A DNA stretch of 64,000 bases from Streptomyces sp. NBC_00094 (GCF_026343125.1 NZ_JAPEMB010000001.1:3663501-3727500), one strand, 5' to 3'; positions 10,181 to 18,948 are shown, numbered from the stretch's first letter. Notes: generated from the sequence alone by a model not told the origin. Translations and numbers: made by a program.

Positions 10181-10900
10181 CTAGCGCTTGGCGTGGCGGC
10201 CGCGGGGGCCCTGGGGGTTGGGGGTGCCGGGGGCGTCGTGACCGCCGTGGCCGGCCTGGTCGTCGTCGGCCTTGGCCTTCTTCGACTGGGAGCGGGCCCG
10301 GAGGTACTCGATCACGATCGGGACCACCGAGATCAGCACGATCAGGATGAGGATGGCCTCGATGTGCTGGTGCACGAACTCGATCTTGCCGAGGGAGGCG
10401 CCGAGCAGGGTCACGCCCGCGCCCCACAGCAGACCGCCGATGATGTTGAACGTGATGAACTGGCGGTAGTTCATCTTGCTGACGCCGGCGATGATCGGCG
10501 TGAACGTCCGCACGATGGGGACGAAGCGGGCCAGGATCAGCGACTTCGGGCCGTGCTTCTCGAAGAACTCGTGCGCCTTCTCCACGTTCTCCTGCTTGAA
10601 GAGCTTGGAGTTGGGGCGTGTGAAGAGCGCCGGGCCGACCTTGCGTCCGAAGAGGTATCCGACCTGGTCACCGATGACCGCCGCGGCCACGATCAGCGTG
10701 CACATCAGCCACAGCGGCATGTCCAGCTTGCCGGTCGTGATCAGCAGACCGGTGGTGAAGAGCAGCGAGTCACCGGGCAGGAAGAACCCGATGAGGAGGC
10801 CGGACTCGGCGAAGACGATCGCCAGGACACCGATCGGACCAAAGGTATCGATCAGAAAGTCGGGGTCCAGCCAGCTCGGTCCGAGGGCAAGCGTGTTCAC
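10181..10900 (-). CDS. DedA family membrane protein
   Basis: DedA proteins are inner-membrane proteins implicated in lipid-carrier (undecaprenyl phosphate, phosphatidylethanolamine) flipping and envelope homeostasis. The 239-residue protein from GTG 10900 (AGGAG about 10 bp upstream) has the signature E-x-GLLIGFFLPGDSLL near residues 32-47, and FxxxHGPKSLILARFVPIVRTFTPIIAG near 115-143 with the conserved Arg residues. It has about five hydrophobic segments and a basic, Gly/His-rich C-terminal tail. It is divergent from the ybjQ-like gene. Confidence 0.93.
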   Translation of the reverse strand: MNTLALGPSWLDPDFLIDTFGPIGVLAIVFAESGLLIGFFLPGDSLLFTTGLLITTGKLDMPLWLMCTLIVAAAVIGDQVGYLFGRKVGPALFTRPNSKLFKQENVEKAHEFFEKHGPKSLILARFVPIVRTFTPIIAGVSKMNYRQFITFNIIGGLLWGAGVTLLGASLGKIEFVHQHIEAILILIVLISVVPIVIEYLRARSQSKKAKADDDQAGHGGHDAPGTPNPQGPRGRHAKR

Positions 10901-11046
10901 GGGTTCCGGGCTCCTGCGGTCGGTGGGGGCTTGGGGGACGGCTGGCCCCAAGCTATCAACGTGAGCGGGACGCGCCCGGTTCCACCCGGCTCCCACGGGA
11001 TGCGGAGCGGGCCCCCGGGCCCGAGTGTGGGTGGCCAGGAGGTGCA

Positions 11047-11421
11047 ATGCCGATGGGCATCGAGGAGTACGGAGGCGGCCAGGGTCCGCACCCGGATGTG
11101 ATGGTCGTGACGACGAACGACGTGCCGGGCTTCGAGGTCCGGCAGGTCATCGGTGAGGTCTTCGGGCTCACCGTGCGCTCCCGCCATCTGGGCAGCCAGA
11201 TCGGCGCGGGACTCAAGTCGATGATCGGCGGTGAGCTGAAAGGTCTGACGAAGACACTGGTGCAGACCCGCAACCAGGCGATGGAACGGCTGGTGGAACA
11301 GGCCCAGGCGCGCGGCGCGAACGCCGTACTGATGTTCCGCTTCGACGTGACGGAGGCGGCGGACGTGGGCACGGAAGTGTGCGCGTACGGCACAGCCGTG
11401 GTGATCGCCCCGCGCGCCTGA
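11047..11421 (+). CDS. YbjQ family (DUF74) protein
   Basis: A small soluble protein (124 residues) of the YbjQ/UPF0145 family, which forms pentameric rings; its biochemical role is unknown. Family features are the VVTTNDVPGFEVRQVIGEVFG strand-helix start, the conserved GLTKTLVQTRNQAMERLVEQAQARGANAV helix and the VCAYGTAVVI C-terminal strand. The start has AGGAGG 5 bp upstream of ATG. Confidence 0.85.
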   Translation: MPMGIEEYGGGQGPHPDVMVVTTNDVPGFEVRQVIGEVFGLTVRSRHLGSQIGAGLKSMIGGELKGLTKTLVQTRNQAMERLVEQAQARGANAVLMFRFDVTEAADVGTEVCAYGTAVVIAPRA

Positions 11422-11709
11422 GAGCGGACGGACCGGCCCGCGGCTCAGGCACCGCCTCCGCGGGTCGGGTCGACAGGCGCCGGGCCGCCGCCATCCTCCG
11501 GAGCTCCCCGATCCGCGCGGCCGGCAGCGCACCGTGACCCCGGCGAGGTCGGCGGCCTGTCCTACGGAGCAGCCCCTCGGCCGTCCGCCCTTTCCCTCGG
11601 TACGCGCGTCCGCCTCGGGCCTGACGTGACGTGAGGCGCAAGCACCTGCATGCCCGTTCCGCCCGGATTTCGGGATGTTGTGCAGCATTTGCTCACTTAT
11701 GGTGGGTCG
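11422..11709. other. Intergenic region before the ClC gene
   Basis: About 290 bp with no credible intact gene. It contains a 14-codon MerR-like remnant on the minus strand (11527-11568). An AT-richer patch around 11670-11705 probably holds the promoter of the channel-gad operon. Confidence 0.5.
11527..11568 (-). pseudogene. Relic of a MerR-family HTH (14 codons)
   Basis: Read on the minus strand, these bases encode SVGQAADLAGVTVR, which matches the first helix-turn-helix of TipA-type MerR regulators (SVGQ-x-A-x-x-AGVTVR followed by TLHHYDE). The expected TLHHYDE does not follow; the frame turns into CRPRGSG, and no start or complete domain is present. It is best read as the remnant of a deleted regulator. 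Confidence 0.4.
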
Positions 11710-12999
11710 GTGGCCACTGATCATGTTCCGCCCGCGCCGTCGCCCTCCCCTTCGGAGGCCCCCCGCCTGGTCCAGCTGCGGCAGATCCCGCCCGCGCTGG
11801 CGATCGGCGTCGGGGCGAGCCTGGTGCTCCTGGGGATCAGTGCCCTCGCGGAGGAGTTCCAGGGCGTGCTCTGGAACGACCTGCCGGACGCCCTCGGCAT
11901 CGGCGGCTACTCCTCCCTCTGGATCATCGTCATGCTCACGGCGACCGGTATCGCCGTGGGCCTCGTCGTATGGAAGGTGCCGGGACACGCCGGCCCCGAC
12001 CCGGCCTCCGGCGGTCTCGGCGGGGCGCCGCTCGCCCCCGGAGTGGTGCCGGGCCTGCTGATCGCGGCCACCTTCGCGCTGGCCGGCGGGGTCAGCCTCG
12101 GCCCCGAGAACCCGATCATCACGGCCAACATCGCCCTCACCTACTGGCTCGGCCGCAAGGCGGCGCCGGCGGTGCCCGCCGCCGCCTGGGTCGCCCTCGC
12201 CTCGGCCGCCACCATCGGCGCCCTCTTCGGTACGCCGGTGGCCGCCGCCCTCGTGATCTCCGAGGCCCTGGCGGGGCAGCCGGGCCGCGGCTCCCTCTGG
12301 GACCGCCTCTTCGCGCCGCTCGTCGCCGCCGGCGCCGGAGCGATGACCACGGAGCTGCTCGCCGAGCCGACCTTCGACATGGGGCTGCCGCCGCTGACCG
12401 ACCCCGGTTGGGGCGACCTCCTCGCCTCCCTGACCATCGCCTCCGCCGCGGCCGTCTTCGGGCTGGCCTCCTGCTACCTCTTCCCCTACCTCCACGCCGT
12501 CTTCGGGCGGCTGCGCCACCCGATGCTGATGCTGCCCCTCGGCGGTCTCGTCCTCGGCCTCCTGGGCGCCCTCGGCGGGCAGCTGACCCTGTTCAAGGGG
12601 CTGGATCAGGTCAAGGAGCTCACCACCTCGATCGGCAGCTGGTCCTCCGGCGAGCTGGCCAAGCTGGCCGTGATCAAACTCTTCGCCCTCCTCGTCGCCG
12701 CCTCCTGCGGCTTCCGGGGCGGCCGCATCTTCCCCGCCGTCTTCATCGGGACCGCGTTCGGACTGCTCGCCCAGGCGCTCGTCCCCGAGGTCCACCCCGC
12801 CGTCGCCGTCTCCTCCGCCGTCCTCGGCGTCCTGCTCGCCACCACCCGGCTGGGCTGGATCAGCCTCTTCACCGGGGCCATCCTCGCCCCCTCCCCCGCG
12901 ATGCTCGCCGTGCTCTGCCTGGCCTCTCTCCCGGCCTGGCTGATCGTCAGCGGACGTCCTCAGCTCGAGCTCGACGAACACGGCGCCTCCCTGCACTGA
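11710..12999 (+). CDS. ClC-type ion channel/transporter
   Basis: Voltage-gated chloride channel superfamily membrane protein, about 429 residues from GTG 11710; an ATG at 11650 is possible but its extra 20 codons look intergenic. Family motifs visible are GVSLGPENPII (equivalent of GxEGP), LFGTPVAAALVISEA near residues 175-190, and FRGGRIFPAVFIGTAFG (the GGxFxP motif) near residue 335. It has about ten hydrophobic segments. The first motif reads SLGPE rather than GREGP, so the gating glutamate arrangement differs from the classic H+/Cl- antiporters. The gad gene begins 33 bp downstream, so the two form an operon. Confidence 0.85.
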   Translation: MATDHVPPAPSPSPSEAPRLVQLRQIPPALAIGVGASLVLLGISALAEEFQGVLWNDLPDALGIGGYSSLWIIVMLTATGIAVGLVVWKVPGHAGPDPASGGLGGAPLAPGVVPGLLIAATFALAGGVSLGPENPIITANIALTYWLGRKAAPAVPAAAWVALASAATIGALFGTPVAAALVISEALAGQPGRGSLWDRLFAPLVAAGAGAMTTELLAEPTFDMGLPPLTDPGWGDLLASLTIASAAAVFGLASCYLFPYLHAVFGRLRHPMLMLPLGGLVLGLLGALGGQLTLFKGLDQVKELTTSIGSWSSGELAKLAVIKLFALLVAASCGFRGGRIFPAVFIGTAFGLLAQALVPEVHPAVAVSSAVLGVLLATTRLGWISLFTGAILAPSPAMLAVLCLASLPAWLIVSGRPQLELDEHGASLH

Positions 13000-13032
13000 C
13001 CCCTCTCCCCCACCCGGACAGAAGGAGCCCCC

Positions 13033-14451
13033 ATGCCGCTGCACCAGGGTCCCGACCCCTCCCATCCCCAGCACGAGCGCCGACTCGCGCTCAACCCCTT
13101 CTTCGGAGAGGCCGACCCGGTCGGCGGCATGACCGAGGCCCCGCCGCGCCACCGCCTCCCCGACCGGCCGCTGCCCCCGATGAGCGCCTACCAGATCGTC
13201 CACGACGAGCTGATGCTCGACGGCAACTCCCGGCTCAACCTCGCCACCTTCGTCACCACCTGGATGGAACCCCAGGCCGGCGTCCTCATGGCCGAGTGCC
13301 GCGACAAGAACATGATCGACAAGGACGAGTACCCGCGCACCGCCGAACTGGAGCGCCGCTGCGTCGCCATGCTCGCCGACCTGTGGAACGCCCCGGACCC
13401 GGCCACCGCCGTCGGCTGCTCCACCACCGGCTCCAGCGAGGCCTGCATGCTCGCCGGCATGGCCCTCAAGCGCCGCTGGGCCAAGAGGAACGCCGACCGG
13501 TACGCGAGCGGCGCCCGCCCCAACCTGGTGATGGGCGTCAACGTCCAGGTCTGCTGGGAGAAGTTCTGCAACTTCTGGGAGGTCGAGGCCCGGCTCGTCC
13601 CCATGGAGGGCGACCGCTTCCACCTCGACGCCGAGTCCGCCGCCGCGCTCTGCGACGAGAACACCATCGGTGTCGTCGCCGTCCTCGGCTCCACCTTCGA
13701 CGGCTCCTACGAACCCGTCGCCGAGATCTGCGCCACCCTGGACGCCCTCCAGCAACGCACCGGCCTCGACATCCCCGTCCACGTCGACGGTGCCTCCGGC
13801 GCCATGATCGCCCCCTTCCTCGACGAGGACCTCGTGTGGGACTTCCGGCTCCCCCGCGTCTCCTCGATCAACACCTCCGGCCACAAGTACGGCCTGGTCT
13901 ACCCGGGCGTCGGCTGGGCGCTGTGGCGCTCGCCCGCCGAACTCCCCGAGGACCTCGTCTTCCGGGTCAACTACCTGGGCGGCGACATGCCCACCTTCGC
14001 CCTCAACTTCTCCCGGCCGGGCGCCCAGGTCGTCGCGCAGTACTACACCTTCCTGAGGCTCGGCCGGGAGGGCTACCGCGCGGTGCAGCAGACCTCCCGG
14101 GACGTGGCCCGGGGCCTCGCCGAACGCATCGAGGCCATGGGCGACTTCCAGCTCCTCACCCGGGGCGACCAGCTGCCCGTCTTCGCCTTCACCACCGCGC
14201 CCGACGTCACGTCCTTCGACGTCTTCGACGTCTCCCGGCGCCTGCGCGAAAAGGGCTGGCTGGTCCCCGCCTACACCTTCCCGGCCGACCGCGAGGACCT
14301 GTCCGTCCTGCGCGTCGTCTGCCGCAACGGCTTCTCCGCCGACCTCGCCGGGCTGTTCATCGAGGACCTGAGCCGGCTCCTGCCCGAACTCCGGCGCCAG
14401 CCCCACCCGTTCACCCACGACAAGGACGCCGCGACCTCCTTCCACCACTGA
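13033..14451 (+). CDS. gadB: Glutamate decarboxylase
   Basis: PLP enzyme that decarboxylates glutamate to GABA, consuming a proton; the classic role is acid resistance or GABA metabolism. The 472-residue length matches bacterial GadA/B. The PLP-binding lysine is K285 in INTSGHKYGLVYPG, and the substrate/PLP motifs STTGSSEACMLAG (130-142) and HVDGASGAM (250-258) are present. The start ATG 13033 has GAAGGAG upstream. It is co-transcribed with the ClC-type gene. Confidence 0.95.
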   Translation: MPLHQGPDPSHPQHERRLALNPFFGEADPVGGMTEAPPRHRLPDRPLPPMSAYQIVHDELMLDGNSRLNLATFVTTWMEPQAGVLMAECRDKNMIDKDEYPRTAELERRCVAMLADLWNAPDPATAVGCSTTGSSEACMLAGMALKRRWAKRNADRYASGARPNLVMGVNVQVCWEKFCNFWEVEARLVPMEGDRFHLDAESAAALCDENTIGVVAVLGSTFDGSYEPVAEICATLDALQQRTGLDIPVHVDGASGAMIAPFLDEDLVWDFRLPRVSSINTSGHKYGLVYPGVGWALWRSPAELPEDLVFRVNYLGGDMPTFALNFSRPGAQVVAQYYTFLRLGREGYRAVQQTSRDVARGLAERIEAMGDFQLLTRGDQLPVFAFTTAPDVTSFDVFDVSRRLREKGWLVPAYTFPADREDLSVLRVVCRNGFSADLAGLFIEDLSRLLPELRRQPHPFTHDKDAATSFHH

Positions 14452-14469
14452 GCCAGGACCGGCCGGGCC

Positions 14470-15786
14470 TCAGAAGACCTCGTCCCCGCAGGCCAGCCGG
14501 AACTCCGACCACCGCACCCCGTCCACGGTCAGCGCGTACTGACAGGGGGCCTGCTCCCGCAGCAGGCCCAGCGGGGTGCGGCGGATGAAGTGCCCGCCGT
14601 CGCCGAGCCGGACGAAGGTCCGTCCGCCGTCCACGCTCCCGTACCCGGAGAGCTCCCCGCCGATCTCCACCCGGCCACCGGGGCCCGGCACCGGCAGACC
14701 GAGCAGGGTGCGGGGCTCCCGCTCCCGCCCCGTGGTCCACATCCGCTGCCACGTCCGGCCGCCGTCCACGGAGCGGTGCAGCGCCCGCATCGGGTTCTTC
14801 ACGGGCTCGCCGCCCGTCAACTCCCCCAGCTCCGCCGCGTACACCGCGTCCCGGCCGACCGCCACCGCCGTGTGCCGTCCGGGCCCGGCGGCGGGGCTCG
14901 GCAGCCGGCTCACCGTCCAGCTCCGGCCCGCGTCCCGGGAGACGGCGACCGCCGCCCGCCCGGAGAGCGGGTCCGTCCCCGACACCCACCAGGACCCGTC
15001 GGGCTCCGGCTGCTCCGCGGGCCGCGGGTGCGCCCCGAGGAGCGGCACCCGGGCCAGCGCCCTGCGCCGTCCGTCCTGCGGCGAGACCACGACGAGCCGC
15101 TGCCGGTCGCACAGGTCGGGCCCGGCCCCGGCGGGCTCGGCGCAGTCGGTGGTGAGCACCGCCCCCGCCGGTATCTCCGGGATCGTGCCGACCGTCCGCC
15201 GGTCACCCACGCGCCAACTCCGGCCGCCGTCCCGCGTGAACCAGGTCCTGGCCCCCGGCTCGCCGCCGCCGTCCTCGACCAGCGCCCGGCCCGGGCCGAG
15301 CGCCAGCAGGTTCGCCGATATCCCCTCCGTGCCCCGCGTCTCGGGCAGCGGCGACCGCCGCAGCACCCACTCCTTCGCCCCGGCGTCCCGCACGGCCACG
15401 TGCTGCCGGCAGAATCCGCTCTCCGGCGCGGCGGGCTCGCTCACGCAGTCGGCGAGCAGCGCGAACCCGCTGCCGTCCCGCGCGAAGCCCAGGCTGTGCG
15501 CCCAACCGGGCAGCCCCGGCGAGGAGGGCAGCCGGGGCGGTGCCCCGAACACCCCCGCGGGCCGCGGGGAGACCGACACCGAGGCCCCTGAGGACCCCGA
15601 CCCTGGGGACCCTGGGGACCCTGAGGACACCGAAGCTCCCGCGGTCCCCTGAGAACCCGCATTCCCGCCCGTACCCGGACCCGTGGCCCCGCCCGGCCCC
15701 GTAGCCCCGCCCGCACCCGTACAACCCGTCAGCACCACCCACACCAGCGCCACGACGGCGCCGGCCGCTCCCATGAGCCTGCGCAT
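14470..15786 (-). CDS. Secreted lipoprotein with BNR/Asp-box (sialidase-like) repeats
   Basis: A 438-residue exported protein. The start ATG 15786 (AGGGGGA upstream) gives a lipoprotein signal MRRLMGAAGAVVALVWVVL followed by lipobox LTGC. A Gly/Ser/Thr/Pro-rich linker (about 23-75) precedes the folded part. At least four Asp boxes (S/T-x-D-x-G-x-x-W) are visible: TRDGGRSW, SRDAGRSW, SVDGGRTW, SVDGGRTF, the mark of a beta-propeller. No sialidase catalytic residues can be assigned, so a binding or structural role is as likely as a glycosidase. It is convergent with gad. Confidence 0.75.
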   Translation of the reverse strand: MRRLMGAAGAVVALVWVVLTGCTGAGGATGPGGATGPGTGGNAGSQGTAGASVSSGSPGSPGSGSSGASVSVSPRPAGVFGAPPRLPSSPGLPGWAHSLGFARDGSGFALLADCVSEPAAPESGFCRQHVAVRDAGAKEWVLRRSPLPETRGTEGISANLLALGPGRALVEDGGGEPGARTWFTRDGGRSWRVGDRRTVGTIPEIPAGAVLTTDCAEPAGAGPDLCDRQRLVVVSPQDGRRRALARVPLLGAHPRPAEQPEPDGSWWVSGTDPLSGRAAVAVSRDAGRSWTVSRLPSPAAGPGRHTAVAVGRDAVYAAELGELTGGEPVKNPMRALHRSVDGGRTWQRMWTTGREREPRTLLGLPVPGPGGRVEIGGELSGYGSVDGGRTFVRLGDGGHFIRRTPLGLLREQAPCQYALTVDGVRWSEFRLACGDEVF

Positions 15787-15877
15787 CGCACGATCCCCCT
15801 TGCCCCTCGGGCGGTTCGCGGTGAACCACTGCCTTCGATACACCGCTCGCCGCCCTCGGGTTCCCACCTCCGCGCGG

Positions 15878-16642
15878 CTATCTTCCGAGCCGCCCGAACT
15901 TCCGTACCGCCAGCGGGAAGAAGACCGCCAGCAGCACCAGCGGCCACACCACCGCCGCCATGACGTGTCCCGGCTCACCGCCCGGATTGCCGAAGAGCTC
16001 GCGGACCGCCGTCGCGGTCGCCGACATCGGGTTCCACTCCACGACCGTGCCGAGCCAGCCCGGCATCGACTCCGGCGAGGCGAAGGCGTTGGAGAGGAAG
16101 CCGACGGGCCAGACCAGGATCTGCACCGCCTGGACCAGCTCCGCCCGCCCCGCGACCAGCGCGAGGAAGATCCCGATCCACAGCATCGCGAAGCGCAGCA
16201 GGAGCAGCAGCCCCAGTGCCCCCAGGGTGCTCCCGAGCCCGCCGTGCGCCCGCCAGCCGATCGCGTACCCCACGCCCACCATCACGAGCAGTCCGGCCGC
16301 CGACTGGAGCATGTCGGCGGTCGCCCGCCCCACCAGCACCGCGCCGTCGACCATCGGCATCGACCGGAACCGGTCGATGACACCCTTGTTCAGGTCCTGC
16401 GTCACCGCCGTCATGGTGCCTTCGAGCCCGAAGACCATGGTCAGCGTGAGCATCCCCGGCACCAGGTAGTCGACGTAGTCGCCGTCGACGGCCCGTCCGC
16501 CGCCGACGAGGTAGCCGAACATCAGCAGCATCATCACCGGGAACACGAGCCCGACCAGGACCTGCACGGGCTGCCGCGCCCAGTGGGCCAGTTCGCGGCG
16601 GGTCATCGTCCAGCAGTCGCTCACCACGTACGCGGCGCTCAT
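15878..16642 (-). CDS. ABC-2 type transporter permease (DrrB-like)
   Basis: Membrane subunit of a daunorubicin-type exporter. Its 254 residues have about six hydrophobic segments and the ABC-2 landmarks LVFPVMMLLMFGYLVGGG near the N-terminus and QVLVWPVGFLSNAFASPESMPGWL near residues 185-210. It overlaps the ATPase gene by 4 bp (ATGA), so translation is coupled. The exported substrate is unknown. Confidence 0.9.
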   Translation of the reverse strand: MSAAYVVSDCWTMTRRELAHWARQPVQVLVGLVFPVMMLLMFGYLVGGGRAVDGDYVDYLVPGMLTLTMVFGLEGTMTAVTQDLNKGVIDRFRSMPMVDGAVLVGRATADMLQSAAGLLVMVGVGYAIGWRAHGGLGSTLGALGLLLLLRFAMLWIGIFLALVAGRAELVQAVQILVWPVGFLSNAFASPESMPGWLGTVVEWNPMSATATAVRELFGNPGGEPGHVMAAVVWPLVLLAVFFPLAVRKFGRLGR

Positions 16643-17646
16643 ACCGCCACCTCCTTCTCCCGACCGGCATCCCGGTCCGTCAGCCGCAGGAACGCCTCGT
16701 CCAGCGTCGGCCGCCGCAGGGCTATGTCCTCCGCCTCGATCCCGGCCTCCCCGAGGGCCCGGACGGTCTCGGTGAGCGAGGCCATCCGGTCCGCCACCGG
16801 CGCGCTGAGCAGCCGCCGGTCGGCGTCCACATCCACATCCACTTCCACGTCCGCACGCGCGCCCGCACCCGCGCCCACGCCCGTCCGCGCCGCCGCCCGC
16901 AGCAGCCCGGCCGCCTCGCCGAGCCGTGCCGCGTCCCGTACGACCACGTCGATGCGGTCCGCCCCGACCCGTGCCTTGAGCTCGTCGGCCGTGCCGTCGG
17001 CGACGACCCGCCCCCGGTCCACGACCGAGATCCGGTCGGCGAGCTGATCGGCCTCCTCCAGGTACTGGGTGGTGAGCAGGACCGTCGTACCGCCGTCGAC
17101 CAGGGAGCGCACCGAGTCCCAGACCTCGCCCCGGCCGCGCGGGTCGAGCCCGGTCGTCGGCTCGTCGAGGAAGAGCACCTCGGGCTCGGTGATCAGCGAG
17201 GCGGCCAGGTCGAGCCGCCGCCGCATCCCGCCGCTGTACTGCCCGACGGGCTTGCGGCCGGTGTCGGCGAGGCCGAAGCGCTCCAGGAGCTCGTCGGCCC
17301 GCACCCCCGCGCCCCGCGCGCCCAGGTGGTGGAGCCTGCCGAACATCTCCAGGTTCTGCCGGCCGCCCAGCTCCTCGTCGAGGGCGGCGTGCTGTCCGAG
17401 CAGCCCGATCCGCCGCCGCACCTCCCGCGCCTCGGTCCGTACGTCGTGACCCGCGACCCGCACCAGGCCCTCGTCGTGGCGCAGCAGGGTGGCCAGGATC
17501 CGTACCGTCGTGGTCTTTCCCGCGCCGTTGGGGCCCAGCAGGCCGTGGACGGTGCCGCGGCCCACGGCCAGGTCGAGCCCGGCCAGGGCGTCCTTCTCCC
17601 CGTACCGCTTCCGTGCGCCCTCCACGAGGATCGCGTCCTTGTCCAT
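16639..17646 (-). CDS. ABC transporter ATP-binding protein (DrrA-like)
   Basis: Energy-coupling subunit, 335 residues. Walker A GPNGAGKTT is at 38-46, the signature YSGGM at 137-141, Walker B VLFLDEP at 157-163 and a switch His in LLTTQYLEEA. The C-terminal DrrA extension carries a low-complexity acidic stretch (DVEVDVDVDAD). A PadR-type operator (17669-17684) lies 22 bp upstream of the start, between this gene and padR. Confidence 0.93.
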   Translation of the reverse strand: MDKDAILVEGARKRYGEKDALAGLDLAVGRGTVHGLLGPNGAGKTTTVRILATLLRHDEGLVRVAGHDVRTEAREVRRRIGLLGQHAALDEELGGRQNLEMFGRLHHLGARGAGVRADELLERFGLADTGRKPVGQYSGGMRRRLDLAASLITEPEVLFLDEPTTGLDPRGRGEVWDSVRSLVDGGTTVLLTTQYLEEADQLADRISVVDRGRVVADGTADELKARVGADRIDVVVRDAARLGEAAGLLRAAARTGVGAGAGARADVEVDVDVDADRRLLSAPVADRMASLTETVRALGEAGIEAEDIALRRPTLDEAFLRLTDRDAGREKEVAV

Positions 17647-17668
17647 TCCGATTCCTCCGAAAACGCCT

Positions 17669-17684
17669 TAGTCAAATTTGACCA
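17669..17684. promoter_or_regulatory. PadR-type operator 1 (upstream of the ABC transporter)
   Basis: TAGTCAAATTTGACCA, an almost perfect inverted repeat (TGGTCAAA/TTTGACTA), lies just upstream of the ATPase gene. It matches two other sites at 17724 and 18378. Confidence 0.75.
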
Positions 17685-17723
17685 CTTGTCGCCGACGGAG
17701 GAAGTTATGCCCTCGCGGGCTTC

Positions 17724-17739
17724 TAGTCAAACTTGATTA
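17724..17739. promoter_or_regulatory. PadR-type operator 2 (overlaps the padR stop codon)
   Basis: TAGTCAAACTTGATTA shares 13 of 16 bases with site 1. Its last three bases are the TAA stop of padR on the minus strand. The 40-bp spacing between sites 1 and 2 (about four helical turns) would allow cooperative binding. Confidence 0.6.
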
Positions 17740-18363
17740 CTCGGTGGGTCCCGTCGCGAACGGGTTCTCCTCGCCCTCGGCGAGCACGCCCACGAAGGGA
17801 TCACCCTCGCCCGCGAACACGTACGCCCCGCCCTCGATCCGGTCGATCAGGCCGAGCGTCCACTCCTTGCCCGCGTCCGCCGAGTGGACCCAGAGGTGCA
17901 TGATCTCGCCGATGTGCCCGAGCTGCCCCGGGCCGCCCTCGGGCGTGTAGTACCCGGTGACCGCCGCCCGCCACTCGTCGAGCGCCCGCACCCGCCGGCG
18001 CAGCAGCTCCGCCGCCTCCTCCCGGGGGAGGTCCACGATGAAGCCGATGCCCGCCGACAGGACGTCCATCTTCTGGTCGTACGTGGTCAGGGCCTCACGC
18101 AGGAGCGTGAAGTACTCCTCCAGGCCCTGCTCCGTCAGCTCGTACTCGACGCGCGGCGGCCCGCCGACCGCGCTCGGCGCGATCTCGTGGGCGTGCAGCA
18201 GTCCCTGCTTCGCCATCTGTTTGAGCGCGTGGTAGATCGAGCCGGGCTTGGCGTGGGACCACTCGTGCGCGCCCCAGTACTCCAGGTCGTTGCGCACCTG
18301 GTAGCCGTGGGCGCGGCCGTGCTGCTTCACCGCGCCCAGGACGAGCAGCCGGATCGCCGACAT
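17737..18363 (-). CDS. PadR family transcriptional regulator
   Basis: A 208-residue repressor with the PadR winged helix in the first 85 residues (LLVLGAVKQHGRAHGYQVRNDLEYWG...KPGSIYHALKQMAKQGLL) and a C-terminal helical dimerisation region (VirF-like, about 95-170). The start ATG 18363 is behind AGGAGG. The adjacent drug-type ABC operon and three shared operators indicate that it represses itself and the transporter, presumably released by a transported compound, as in LmrR-type systems. Confidence 0.92.
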   Translation of the reverse strand: MSAIRLLVLGAVKQHGRAHGYQVRNDLEYWGAHEWSHAKPGSIYHALKQMAKQGLLHAHEIAPSAVGGPPRVEYELTEQGLEEYFTLLREALTTYDQKMDVLSAGIGFIVDLPREEAAELLRRRVRALDEWRAAVTGYYTPEGGPGQLGHIGEIMHLWVHSADAGKEWTLGLIDRIEGGAYVFAGEGDPFVGVLAEGEENPFATGPTE

Positions 18364-18377
18364 GGCCCACACCTCCT

Positions 18378-18393
18378 TAGTCAATTTTGACCA
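18378..18393. promoter_or_regulatory. PadR-type operator 3 (padR promoter)
   Basis: TAGTCAATTTTGACCA, one base different from site 1, lies 15 bp upstream of the padR start codon and overlaps the beginning of its ribosome site region. This is consistent with autorepression. Confidence 0.75.
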
Positions 18394-18408
18394 GGGTACG
18401 CGCGGGGG

Positions 18409-18948
18409 TCAGTGCCCGCCCTCCTCCGCGATCAGCGCGAAGGAGGTCTTGCCGTCCAGGGACTCGCGGATGACGTCCGCGTGCCCCGCGTGCCGGCCCG
18501 TCTCCTGGACCAGGTGGAGCAGCATCCAGCGGATCGACACCCGGCCGTCCTTCGGGAACCAGGGCGCCTCCGGCAGCGGGAAGGTGTCGTCCAGGCTCGG
18601 CACGGAGCGGGCGAAGTCCTCGGTCTCCTTCGCCACGCCCGCCCAGAACGCGACGATCTGCGGGACCGTCTCGTCCCCGACGAGCGTGAAGCCCTCACCC
18701 CAGGTCTCCTGGGTGCGCTGCTTCTCGTTCGGCCGCTGCTGGGCGAGGCGGAGCCAGTTCAGCTCCACCTCGGCGACGTGCTTGAGCAGGCCGGACAGGG
18801 TCAGCTCGCTGGCGCTGGGGCGGCTCGCCGCCTGCTCCTCGGTGAGGTTGAGGAGCGAGCGGCGGACCGCGGCGCGCTGGGCCTCGATGAAGTTGAGGAG
18901 CGCACCGCGCTCGTCGCCGTGGGCCTCGGTGGGAACGAGAGCGACCAT
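18409..18948 (-). CDS. DinB-superfamily protein (DUF664, mycothiol transferase-like)
   Basis: A 179-residue four-helix-bundle protein. The metal-ligand histidines appear as LLKHVAEVELNW near residue 58 and HLVQETGRHAGHADVIRES near 148-166, the DUF664 pattern. Relatives include metal-dependent mycothiol S-transferases that detoxify electrophiles; the acceptor here is unknown. The start ATG 18948 has AAGGCGGA upstream. Confidence 0.8.
   Translation of the reverse strand: MVALVPTEAHGDERGALLNFIEAQRAAVRRSLLNLTEEQAASRPSASELTLSGLLKHVAEVELNWLRLAQQRPNEKQRTQETWGEGFTLVGDETVPQIVAFWAGVAKETEDFARSVPSLDDTFPLPEAPWFPKDGRVSIRWMLLHLVQETGRHAGHADVIRESLDGKTSFALIAEEGGH

Noticed and set aside
11422..11709. 142-codon minus-strand gene over 11213-11641
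   Set aside because: Overlaps the ybjQ-like gene, Arg/Pro-rich, without ribosome site or family.
10897..14448. Very long open frame on the minus strand (1183 codons)
   Set aside because: It is the antisense shadow of the ClC and gad genes; composition is Gly/Asp/Val-rich without domains. Only the small MerR-like stretch inside it was kept.
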